Shown one piece after another: positions 12,378 through 21,101 of a stretch of DNA of 64,000 nucleotides; the first letter of the stretch is position 1; each line of letters begins with the position of its first letter. Under the pieces are notes generated by a model. It was not told where the DNA came from. It ran no database searches and saw nothing but the letters and a program-made list of their open reading frames with translations. Origin of the DNA: Sipunculus nudus. Its lineage: Eukaryota > Annelida > Sipuncula > Golfingiida > Sipunculidae. Made by a program: the position numbers and the translations under genes. The stretch lies in NCBI GenBank assembly GCA_026874595.1, contig CM049314.1, positions 57,770,300 through 57,834,299 of the forward strand. Reading direction: 5' to 3'.

Positions 12378-12969
12378 CCTTTTTTGGCTGTTTTAAGCAG
12401 GAAAAGAAGGAAAATCCGTAATGTTAATGATGTAAATGATTCGCACAATTCCATACAAATGAATTAAGGTTTGATCTTTAGTATTTTCTTGGGAATTGCT
12501 GAGTCCCTACTGTGATCAGTGTCATGTTGTGTCAGAGATTTTTCTTGTGAGAGGAGCCAACTCATGGTCAGGTGTTGTTAACCTGTAGTTTACAGCTACG
12601 GCTGGGATCAGTTTGTGAATGCTACGGCAGCAAACTGTAATCTTCTATGTCTTATCTAGCAGGGCATTTTTGATGTTGAGACTGCGGTCTAGAAAGCACC
12701 CAATTGATTTCATTCTGTATTTTTGGCTTTGTTGCCAAATTGTGGATGCTACGGCATCATTGTGCTAAGGCATAATTAAGGTCGGTGCTTTCATTATGTA
12801 TCAGAGATATTTTTGCCACGTCGTTGATGCTGCGGCATTCTTGTGCTAAGGCACAATTCTAGTTGATGTTACGGCGTCCTAGTGTTAAGGCACGTGTTTT
12901 GGTTTATACGTTGGTATAACCATATTGCTTAGTCTGTAGTCTTGTATCTTGTACATTTTGCAGATAGGT
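12378..12969 (+). promoter_or_regulatory. Untranslated leader with four imperfect GCTACGGCA repeats
   Basis: The stretch between primer-binding site and gag repeats a core GATGCTACGGCAT followed by TTGTGCTAAGGCA. Copies start at about 12617 (core only), 12742, 12823 and 12862, with small changes. The GGCAT...GTGC pattern could form stems. Such a repeated leader in a retroelement RNA could serve packaging or dimerisation, but that is inference. The same leader is present in the copy-1 fragment. Confidence 0.6.
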
Positions 12970-13809
12970 ATGGAGGAGTTAAAAGAAATCTGTGCCCTCG
13001 GGGAGAAAATGGGATTTAAAGGGGAAGATCTCAGGCAATTTGTAGATAGAGAGGTCAAGAGAATTGAAGATAAAAGTGAAAAAGATAGGGCTAGAAAAGA
13101 AAGGGCTCGTGAACGTGAAGAGAAAGCACGAGAACGAGAGCAAGCCCATGAACTTGAGGTATTAAAGTTGAAATCTCAGTTTCCTGTTGAAACTCCCCCA
13201 GAGAGAGGAGTGGGATCTAGTTTTGTTGGGGTTTCTTCCTTAAAAATGCCATCCTTTGATGAAGCTTATGATAGCCTTGATGCTTACTTAGAGCGATTTG
13301 AAAGATTCGCGCTTGGCCAGAAATGGCCTACATATGATTGGGCAATTCGCCTTAGTACTTTACTGAAAGGCAAGTCACTAGAAATATATTCTAGACTTCC
13401 CTCTGATGAAGCTCTTGACTATGAAAAACTCAAACTTGCTTTATTCAGACATTATCATATGACCGAAGAAGGGTACCGGACTAAATTCCGTACTAGTCGT
13501 CCAGGGAAATCGGAAGCCCCAAGTCAATTTGCAGCTCGCATCAGTGGGTACTTACATAACTGGGTCAAGATGGCGTGTATAGATAGGACTTATAAGGGTT
13601 TGGTAGATCTCCTCCTTCGGGAGCAGTTTATGAACTCTTGCTCCAAGGAGTTGTCAGTCTTCCTGCGTGAAAGACAATGTTCTAGTATCGACTCGATGAC
13701 CGATGTGGCCGAAAGATTTGTTGAAGCCCATGGTAGATACAGTTTTTCATCTCACCCTAAAGTCATTAGTTCCAAACACGGTTTTACCCAGTCGGAAGGG
13801 AACAAATAG
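12970..13809 (+). CDS. gag: Gag: coiled coil plus SCAN-like capsid domain
   Basis: Structural protein of the retrotransposon particle. The start is the ATG at 12970 (MEELKEIC); the frame is open for seven codons upstream but only from a TTG. Residues about 22-68 are highly charged and Arg/Glu-rich (RARKERAREREEKARERE), forming a likely coiled coil. Residues about 95-230 resemble a SCAN/capsid fold (MPSFDEAYDSLDAYLERFE; WAIRLSTLLKGKSLEIYSRL; YEKLKLALFRHY; QFAARISGYLHNW). The frame stops at TAG (13807-13809), but the same frame continues past it into the zinc knuckle, so the stop is either a mutation or a readthrough site. SCAN domains of vertebrate transcription factors are known to derive from Gags of Gmr1-like elements. 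Confidence 0.88.
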   Translation: MEELKEICALGEKMGFKGEDLRQFVDREVKRIEDKSEKDRARKERAREREEKAREREQAHELEVLKLKSQFPVETPPERGVGSSFVGVSSLKMPSFDEAYDSLDAYLERFERFALGQKWPTYDWAIRLSTLLKGKSLEIYSRLPSDEALDYEKLKLALFRHYHMTEEGYRTKFRTSRPGKSEAPSQFAARISGYLHNWVKMACIDRTYKGLVDLLLREQFMNSCSKELSVFLRERQCSSIDSMTDVAERFVEAHGRYSFSSHPKVISSKHGFTQSEGNK

Positions 13810-14325
13810 GTTGAAGCAGGTAAGCAACAATCTTACCCACCTTCCAAAAGCCTACAGAGTAGTACACCAACCATAAAATGCTACAATTGTGGTGGTGCTG
13901 GACATAAATCTTTCCAATGTAAATTGCCTAAGAAAGGTAAGGATATGGTCAAAGGTTTCCAGGTTATCGATCAACAAAGTGTCATTCAGACTATGGTTAA
14001 CCAGGCTGTGTCCAGAGCTGTGAGTAAGGCATTCAAAGAAACTCTAACACAGGTAGGTAAGTTGGAACCAAATAGTAGTGGTCTGTCTGATACACGATCA
14101 GTACCTTCCTTGCAGCGCAGTGAGGTTAACAATGTCACAGAACCAGTAACACTTGAGCCAGAGGTATTGAATTTGGCTTGTCCTGCAGTAGTTGGCAGAC
14201 CAGAATCACACCCTTTAGGCATGCCTACATGCACATGAGTCATTGACAATAACAGTGTATCAGTACTTAGGGACACTGGGTGCAGCACTGCTGTTGTTAG
14301 AACAGCTCTTATACAACAGGACCAG
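13810..14325 (+). pseudogene. Gag C-terminus (zinc knuckle) and protease active site, interrupted
   Basis: This continues in the gag frame after the TAG. A CCHC zinc knuckle (CYNCGGAGHKSFQC) lies at 13879-13920 and would bind the element RNA. After a linker, a TGA at 14236-14238 interrupts, and then the aspartic protease motif RDTGCSTAVV follows with the DTG at 14272-14280. The protease body runs on into the next open frame, where DLIIG near 14456-14470 is the usual flap/C-terminal motif. Gag, protease and integrase all share one frame apart from the two stops. TGA in place of CGA would fit CpG decay. Confidence 0.8.
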
Positions 14326-16155
14326 ATGACAGGTAAGTCTCAAACTTGTATTCTAATAGACGGAACTGTGAGAGAATTTTCCATGGCAAAGATACAGGTA
14401 CACACCCCATATTTCACAGGTGAGTTAGAGGCACTCTGTATGGACAACCCGGTATACGATCTAATAATCGGTAATATACAGGGAGCTAGGGATCCTCATA
14501 AGCCAGATTCAGGATGGACTCCAAATGTACCAGAAAGTGGTCATGCAGTAGAGACGAGAGCCCAAGGTGCTAATAAAGGTAGGCCAGTAAAACCCCTTTC
14601 GGTGCCAAGTCCCATTGCTGATATTAGTCGGTCAGACCTGATTAGAGAGCAACAAGAGGACAAATCTCTTTCTCCGTTGTGGGATAAAGTGGGCAAACCT
14701 GGGGGTAAATTTAAATATGCCATCAAGAAGGGAGTTTTTGTCCGTCTGAAGGAGGACAAGTACATATCTGGTAAGTATCACTCTCAGGTAGTAGTCCCCA
14801 TCCCACTACGTACTGATATCTTGAAACTTGCCCATGAAGGGATCATGTCTGGCCATCAGGGAATATCTCTTTCTTTTGAGAGAGTTATTTCTAACTTCTT
14901 CTGGCCAGGATTGCACGAGGATGTCGCAAAATTCTGCAAATCATGCGACATCTGCCAGAGGACCATACAAAAAGGGAAGGTAGGAAAGGTCCCTTTAGGG
15001 AGAATGCCTCTAATGAGCCACCCATTTCAACGTATTTCTATGGATTTGGTGGGGCCTATCTTTCCTGCGTCTGATCGGGGTAAGAGATTCATCCTAACAG
15101 TGATGGATTATGCAACTCGCTATCCCGAGGCGATTGCATTGAGTAACATAGAGACCGAAACAGTCGCTGAAGCTCTCCTTGATGTTTATAGCAGACTTGG
15201 TATCCCCAATGAGGTATTGACTGACATGGGCAGTCAATCTACCTCCTCTGTCATGCGAGAGGTCAGCAGACTGTTATGTATCAAACAGTTGACCACAAGC
15301 CCCTATAATCCACGATGCAATGGCATGGTAGAAAAGTTCAATGGCACCTTAAAAAGGATGCTGGAAAAGATGTGTGCAGAACGTCCTAGAGACTGGGACC
15401 GTTATCTGGCCCCTGTTCTGTTTGCATACCGCGAGTCTCCACATGACTCTCTGGGTGGTTTATCTCCTTTTGAACTTTTATATGGGAGAAATGTCAGGGG
15501 TCCTTTAAAGGTTTTGAAAGAGTTAATGACAAATGATGAAGACGATTCTGAGGTCAAAACTACGTACCAGTTTGTTGTTGATCTAAAAGAGAGATTGAAG
15601 GATACATGTGCTCTTGCTAGAGAGGCACTGAGTAAGGCATCTGTTAGGTACAAACAGTTCTGTGACAGGAAAACAAAACCTAGGCATCTGCAAGTAGGTG
15701 ATAAAGTACTAGTTTTGTTACCTACAGATCGCAACAAATTACTCCTGCAGTGGAAAGGCCCTTTTGTGGTTACATGTAGGTTTAATGATTGTGACTATCA
15801 GATTGACATGCAGGGAAAATCCAAGGTTTTCCATATAAACATGCTAAAGAAATATATAACAAGGGCAGAATCTGATAAAGTCGCAGGTTGCATATTTGAT
15901 ATGTCTAGTATTACAGGTGATGAAGGCATGTCTCATGATATCCGTAATCATCACCAGGATACTGAGCAGTTAGATGTGGACTACTCAGAATGTGGGAAGT
16001 CTGTGGTACCGTTACCTAGTGTGACCCGTAAGCAAGGTCCTGACCAGGTTCAGATTTGTAAACAACTCCCAGCTGCAAAGGCTGAGGAAATCTCCTTGCT
16101 TATCAGCCGGTATGAATCAATATTTACTGATGTACCAAAGAAAACACATCCTTGA
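14326..16155 (+). CDS. Protease C-terminus and integrase
   Basis: The open part of Pol before reverse transcriptase. Residues 1-50 finish the protease (VYDLIIGN). The integrase zinc finger has H170 and H177 with C204, C207 and C210 (HEGIMSGHQG...FCKSCDIC). The catalytic core has D240 (SMDLVGP), D300 (LTDMGSQ) and E336 (GMVEKFNGTLK), with 35 residues between the last two as in the DDE family. The second motif, DMGSQS, departs from the common DQGSQF. A GPY/F-type module follows at about 476-510 (WKGPFVV ... FHINMLKKY). The frame ends at TGA 16153-16155, inside the linker before reverse transcriptase, with 44 bases of overlap with the next frame. The domain order is the Gmr1 signature. Confidence 0.9.
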   Translation: MTGKSQTCILIDGTVREFSMAKIQVHTPYFTGELEALCMDNPVYDLIIGNIQGARDPHKPDSGWTPNVPESGHAVETRAQGANKGRPVKPLSVPSPIADISRSDLIREQQEDKSLSPLWDKVGKPGGKFKYAIKKGVFVRLKEDKYISGKYHSQVVVPIPLRTDILKLAHEGIMSGHQGISLSFERVISNFFWPGLHEDVAKFCKSCDICQRTIQKGKVGKVPLGRMPLMSHPFQRISMDLVGPIFPASDRGKRFILTVMDYATRYPEAIALSNIETETVAEALLDVYSRLGIPNEVLTDMGSQSTSSVMREVSRLLCIKQLTTSPYNPRCNGMVEKFNGTLKRMLEKMCAERPRDWDRYLAPVLFAYRESPHDSLGGLSPFELLYGRNVRGPLKVLKELMTNDEDDSEVKTTYQFVVDLKERLKDTCALAREALSKASVRYKQFCDRKTKPRHLQVGDKVLVLLPTDRNKLLLQWKGPFVVTCRFNDCDYQIDMQGKSKVFHINMLKKYITRAESDKVAGCIFDMSSITGDEGMSHDIRNHHQDTEQLDVDYSECGKSVVPLPSVTRKQGPDQVQICKQLPAAKAEEISLLISRYESIFTDVPKKTHP

Positions 16156-17443
16156 GTGTGTTCTGCGTACTACTACTGATCAACCTGTGAGATCAAAGCC
16201 TTATCCAGTCCCACATGCTTTAAGAGACACCATGAGCAAGGAAATACAAAACATGCTGTCCCTAGGTATTATTGAGAGATCAAACTCTAGTTTTGCCAGT
16301 CCGGTTGTCATGATACGTAACAAGGATGATACGGTACGCTTCTGTATTGACTACCGTAAACTTAACCGTACCCTTTTGTTTGATCCAGAGCCTATGCCAA
16401 ATCCCGAAAATCTCTTTGCTGAGTTGGGTGAGAGTACCTATTTCTCGAAACTGGATTTAACAAAAGGCTACTGGCAAATACCCATGTCAGAGAGTTCTAA
16501 AGAACTAACAGCATTTGTCACTCCTGAAGCACTATATCAATTTCGCTTCATGCCATTTGGTCTTGTAGTGGCTGGAGCAGTGTTTACAAGAATGATGAGA
16601 AAACTGTTTGATGGCATGATCGGGGTATGCTGTTATATTGATGATATTCTTTGTCACACAGTTACCTGGACAGAACATTTAGTCCTTTTAGAGAAAGTGT
16701 TTAAGATCCTTCAAGACGCTAGTTTAGCAGCAAAACCCGCAAAATGCTGTTTTGGGTTCACTGACCTCGGGTTTTTGGGTCACCGGGTCAGTAAAGGTCA
16801 GCTTGCTACTGATGACACACTATTAGACAAGGTGAGCAAAAGTGAGCGACCTACCACCAAGAAAGAAGTGAGATCCTTTCTAGGTCTCACTGGATACTAC
16901 AGAAAATTCATTCCTCATTATGCGGCAATCGCGGTTCCTTTAACCGACCTGACCCGAAAAGGTCAAAGCAATAAGGTCACCTGGGGTGAGGCCCAGGAAC
17001 GTTCATTCCGTACATTGAAATCCATGCTAGTAAAATCACCTATTTTACAGCTTCCAGACATGTCAAAACCTTTTGTCCTACGTACCGATGCCTCAGACAA
17101 AGGTATTGGAAGTATCCTGTTGCAGGAATCAGATGGCATCATGTGTCCGATTGCGTATGCAAGCCGGAAATTGACAGAACGGGAACGCAACTACTCTGTA
17201 ATAGAGAGAGAAGCTTTGTCTATCATATGGGCAATAGCCAGGTATGATGTGTATCTGTTTTGGAAGGAGTTCTGTATTCAAACAGATCATAAACCATTAA
17301 CCTACATCAATCAATCCAAGTGTATCAACAAGCGCATCATGCGTTGGGCTATGATGCTCCAGGAATACAAATTCAGGGTAGAAGCTATACCGGGTAAAGA
17401 AAATCATGGACCCGACTTTTTAAGCAGAGTCCACAAGATTTAA
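16112..17443 (+). CDS. Reverse transcriptase and RNase H
   Basis: Copies the element RNA into DNA in the particle. Motifs in order by residue: PYPVPHALRD near 30; VRFCIDYRKLN 75-85; FSKLDLTKGYWQIP 111-124; FRFMPFGLV 145-152; catalytic YIDDIL 175-180 (YVDD is more common); FLGHRVS 221-227; SFLGLTGYYRKFI 255-267. RNase H follows with RTDASDKGIG (D326), the acid in VIEREAL, TDHKPL (D392) and a last acid in GPDFLSR. The frame lies at +1 relative to integrase. The ATG at 16112 belongs to the overlap and is probably not a natural start; the frame change is needed near 16130-16155, just before the TGA. The catalytic residues all look intact. Confidence 0.92.
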   Translation: MNQYLLMYQRKHILECVLRTTTDQPVRSKPYPVPHALRDTMSKEIQNMLSLGIIERSNSSFASPVVMIRNKDDTVRFCIDYRKLNRTLLFDPEPMPNPENLFAELGESTYFSKLDLTKGYWQIPMSESSKELTAFVTPEALYQFRFMPFGLVVAGAVFTRMMRKLFDGMIGVCCYIDDILCHTVTWTEHLVLLEKVFKILQDASLAAKPAKCCFGFTDLGFLGHRVSKGQLATDDTLLDKVSKSERPTTKKEVRSFLGLTGYYRKFIPHYAAIAVPLTDLTRKGQSNKVTWGEAQERSFRTLKSMLVKSPILQLPDMSKPFVLRTDASDKGIGSILLQESDGIMCPIAYASRKLTERERNYSVIEREALSIIWAIARYDVYLFWKEFCIQTDHKPLTYINQSKCINKRIMRWAMMLQEYKFRVEAIPGKENHGPDFLSRVHKI

Positions 17444-17683
17444 GTTGCAGCTGCTAAGATTAGCATTTTTTTCCATAGCCAAGTTGTTTTTTTTGCATGG
17501 GAGATCACTGTATAAAATCAGGAGAGTGCACCAGTATACCACTACGCTCTTTTTGTTATGGGTTACATATAAGACTGTTTGAACATTTATTTTGTTTTTG
17601 TTTGAACAAGAGTTTTTGATCGCACCAACTCCCATTCTGGGGATAAACAGATCCAAACTGAAAATGCCCGCATTTTCCTTTGT

Positions 17684-17695
17684 AGGGGGGAGTGA
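17684..17695 (+). promoter_or_regulatory. Polypurine tract
   Basis: AGGGGGGAG followed by TGA immediately before the 3' LTR start at 17696. This is the expected plus-strand DNA priming site. The stretch 17444-17683 between RNase H and this tract is untranslated. Confidence 0.8.
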
Positions 17696-19020
17696 TGTCA
17701 CACAGATCCCCTAAATATATAATTTTGTATGTATATATAATAGTCATCCATTTATTTTATGTGTGACAATGTACAGTGGGAGACACAGCCACTTGTTTTG
17801 GGTCCCATGTAGTTGTTTTGTACTCACTATGACCACACTGGTGACAATGACCTGTGTCCAGTGAGGTGTAACAAAACCCCTAGGTAGTCCTTGTGTCCAA
17901 GGCCTATAACAATACCCCTGAATCAAGAATAGGGCGGCCATAATTTCACTGGTTCTGCTCAAGTGTGCTAAGAATTGTTGTCAAGGCTCTTTTAAACAAA
18001 AATAAGGCAGTTGGCCAGCAGCTCTGTTAGAGGAAACATGAACCTCTCTCTACTTGAACTTTAAGAGGCCTGAGGGCTGCTCAACATGCTGCACTGAATC
18101 AAGACCAAGAGCTGTGTTTTTTTTCTTATTAATTTTTCTGGTATGGTCAACTAAAGACTTTTAAATGCACACCAAACCATGGTATGAACTGTGCCTCACT
18201 CAGAAGGCTGATATCTTGCATTAAAAGACTGTTTCCAGTGTTTAGAGGTTTTGTGGAGACTGAGGGGTACCGGCAGTGCACGAAAACCACCTAGAAGTAC
18301 CGAGAATGGTGGACTTCAGACTTTGACTCTATGAGACTTCTTACATGAAAGGTGAGCCATTGTACAGTTATTCTTGGTACCCAAAAGCAGAACTGACTTT
18401 ATGGTAGCTCCTGTATATACATATATGAAACAGTACTATCATTATTATCTGCTGAATTACTGTTATACTTGATATAGAAATCCTAAGATAACTAGGAGGA
18501 GACACATTATTCCATTTGGGACCCAATGTAATGACCATTCTCTAATACCATTACCTCTATCGAAATACTGGCTCTGTTTCCCCTAAACGTTGGAGTTATT
18601 TTTTTTTCTTTGAGCTGAAATGGTCCTACGTTATTTTACAGAAGGAGCCTTATGGTATCTGGTATACCTCCACTGATGGGTTGCTTCCTGGAGAAGTTTC
18701 ACTGGACTCCCTATCTGCTTCTTGTGACAAACTGTTGTTACCCGGATTTCTAAGGATTGATATTATTCATCTCGTATTTATTTTATAAAGTATAGTGTCT
18801 AAGCTGTGCTATACTTGCCAACTTATTTCTCAGTGAACTGCTAATACTTGATATATCCCTTGATGTCATATTGCACTTATATTCATTTATATTCATTAAA
18901 GTTATTGTACATCTTTCAGTTGTATGATATTCATTTGTATGTGCGAACGTTTTCTTATTATTAAAAGAACCTGGGGCAAGGTGCTTAAGATCAGGGGATC
19001 TTAGGGTGTAAACCTTGACA
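17696..19020 (+). repeat. 3' LTR (1325 bp)
   Basis: Matches the 5' LTR end to end with about a dozen substitutions, for example ACTTGTTTT against AGTTGTTTT, GACTTTGAC against GACTGTGAC, CTTACATG against CTTAAATG and AAACGTTGG against AAATGTTGG. It ends CCTTGACA at 19020 and is followed by the target-site copy ATCAG. Confidence 0.92.
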
Positions 19021-20204
19021 ATCAGAAAGTTATGTTTGAATATAAGCTTGAAGTTGTGTGAAAGGCAGCCATTTAAATATCAAAGCTGCATAAATGTTAA
19101 ATGTCTAGGCATGATTTGTTAAAATGTGACCATGAGTTGCCTTAATGCATGCAATGTCTTAAATTCATGCCTTTTTTTACACATATTTGTAACAGATGGT
19201 AGGAAAGGATTCTATATAGATTAATAATACACATGCAGGAGAGGAATACAGATACCTTTGCAAACTTCTGAATGTATGCAGTATATATTAGCATACATAA
19301 TATTACTGTGCCTATCATTTACACTCAAATTTAAATGTTTATCATTCTTACATTTCTAAAATTACACAAACCTGTGGAAAATAGGTTTGTTAAAATGACT
19401 TACTGTTGTTACTTTAGGAAAATTTAACGCATGGACTTATTACCAGCCAGAAGATTAGACTGACAACCAGTTTTAGTAGTAAAAATTCAAAACAGTAAAT
19501 TTGTATGTTTCATTACATTGTAATTTGCAAATGTATCTAGTCATAGTTGATAGGAGATTACAATATTGGAAATTTATGGAGATTACAATGTTGGAAATGT
19601 ATGTATGCACACATTTTGGTGGATATAACTGGACAGAATCTAAAGTATCTGGCATTATATTCAAAAGACATTTATAAACTTGTTTTTGAAGTGAAGTTAT
19701 TATACAAATGTACGTGAATGTTTTTGTTTAAAATGAAATGCCCCTGACAGATTTATGTTACATTTACTTTTATATATCACCTGAATATTGAATTATTTGA
19801 TTTCACTTGACTAAGTCGTAGATATTTTAAACATCACTGGCAGAGGAGTACATTGAACTTGATGATATTTTTTACTAACAAACATCCGTTCAAACAATGA
19901 TAAGTCACCCAGTGTAATTACACAGCCTGTTTTCCTTGGAGTACTTCAAGCTGGTGACCGACAATTAAGATCTTAGAGTGCCTCTACATGTGTGCTTTGT
20001 TGCATTATTATTTTGTCTAGAATTAGTTATAAAATGAAAGAATGCGCATATAAAAATATCTAAATACATGTGCTAATTGAAATAAAAACAGCAGTATCAA
20101 GCCCCAGAAAATTTATTTTTCCTTTACTGCATTTCAGAAACAGAGAGTGAGTGTGTCTGTCAGAGAGAGAGAGAGAAAGTGTCTGTCAGAGAGAGAAAGA
20201 TAAT

Positions 20205-20335
20205 GGTTGAATTACCGCCTGAAGAAGAAGCCTGTGTGCTTTAAAAGCTCCTGTGTTAATAAACTACTTAGTCTGTCTAAAAGGCTTGACTCTTTATCTT
20301 ACCTTCACTTCAACTACAGACTAACATGGCTATAC

Positions 20336-20349
<14 letters not shown>
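20205..20349 (+). mobile_element. Possible SINE-like 3' end with microsatellite tail
   Basis: The stretch includes CGCCTGAAGAAGAAGCC, a run AATAAACTACTTAGTCTG, and ACAGACTAACATGGCTATA before an AC then AT microsatellite. This reads like the 3' ends of short retroposons found in many animal genomes, where a conserved CAGACTAACA-type end leads into a simple-repeat tail. Seen once in this window, so the call rests on recognition only. Confidence 0.3.

Positions 20350-20376
<27 letters not shown>
20335..20376. repeat. (AC)n(AT)n microsatellite
   Basis: About seven AC units followed by about fourteen AT units. Confidence 0.95.
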
Positions 20377-20380
<4 letters not shown>

Positions 20381-21056
20381 TCATTCATCACACACAGTGC
20401 TAAAAATATATAAAAATCAGTTGGTTGTATAATAAATAGTATGATAAACTGTCTGCATTCAACCGTTAGTGAAAGTTTTCTGACAGATAGACAGAGAATA
20501 TTACTTCCAAGTCTAAACCAACACACAAAAATGCCCCAGATCCCAGCACAAGCTGTGTAAGCACTGTAAGCACTGGAAACTGGCTTTTAGCTATGTGTGC
20601 ACAGATTTTTTGCTGTCCAGGCCTCCAGTTCAGGCATGAGAACACTGGACATTAATGACACAGCAGGGTGATGACTTGATTATATAAAGAGGTTCAGGCC
20701 ACAGCCTCACTGAGCCATGCTGGAGGATAAACACAGCTGGAGTACAGGCTGTCACTGGCCAGTACCCCAGTGTGGGCTTATCTACTTATCAGTAATATGG
20801 ATACTACCTTGGGTCTATCAAGTTAAACAGAATGCCCAAAAGAAAGACCTATATAATAAAGATCTTGAAATGCAGTCCACATTGGTAATTATGAAAATAT
20901 TATCATATAAACATTTACACCACTAATCCAACATTGAAAAAAATAATATACCAATTTTTATTTTGCTAATGTTACATGAAAATGTACATAATTTTAGTTA
21001 TGCGGCCTTGAAAGTTGCTGGCACTTTATTGAGCCATCCATCCATGTAGACCTAAT

Positions 21057-21060
<4 letters not shown>

Positions 21061-21099
<39 letters not shown>
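21061..21099. repeat. (TA)n microsatellite
   Basis: An uninterrupted TA run of about 39 bases, with a smaller TA run near 21144-21156. Confidence 0.95.

Positions 21100-21101
<2 letters not shown>

Larger units (their letters stand above)
6878..13640 (+). repeat. Tandem duplication, copy 2 (complete 6.76-kb unit)
   Basis: This unit begins with broken lectin exons, carries the full BRCT-containing gene relic, and ends inside the gag gene of the Gypsy element at 13640. The joint between copies at 6876-6878 brings gag sequence ending CTCTTG directly against ACAATGAAAAA, with one extra A. It truncates the copy-1 gag with an immediate stop. Confidence 0.9.
11032..19020 (+). mobile_element. Near full-length Ty3/Gypsy retrotransposon of the Gmr1 type (integrase before reverse transcriptase)
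   Basis: Long terminal repeats at 11032-12357 and 17696-19020 begin TGTCA and end TGACA. The element is flanked by the same five bases, ATCAG, at 11027-11031 and 19021-19025. Inside are a primer-binding site, a leader, gag with a SCAN-like capsid and zinc knuckle, a DTG protease, an integrase with zinc finger and DDE core, and then reverse transcriptase plus RNase H. Integrase upstream of reverse transcriptase is the opposite of normal Gypsy order and defines Gmr1-like elements. The LTRs differ at roughly a dozen sites I could see (about 1 per cent), so the insertion is fairly young. Coding is broken by TAG at 13807, TGA at 14236 and a frame change at about 16130-16155. Confidence 0.93.
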
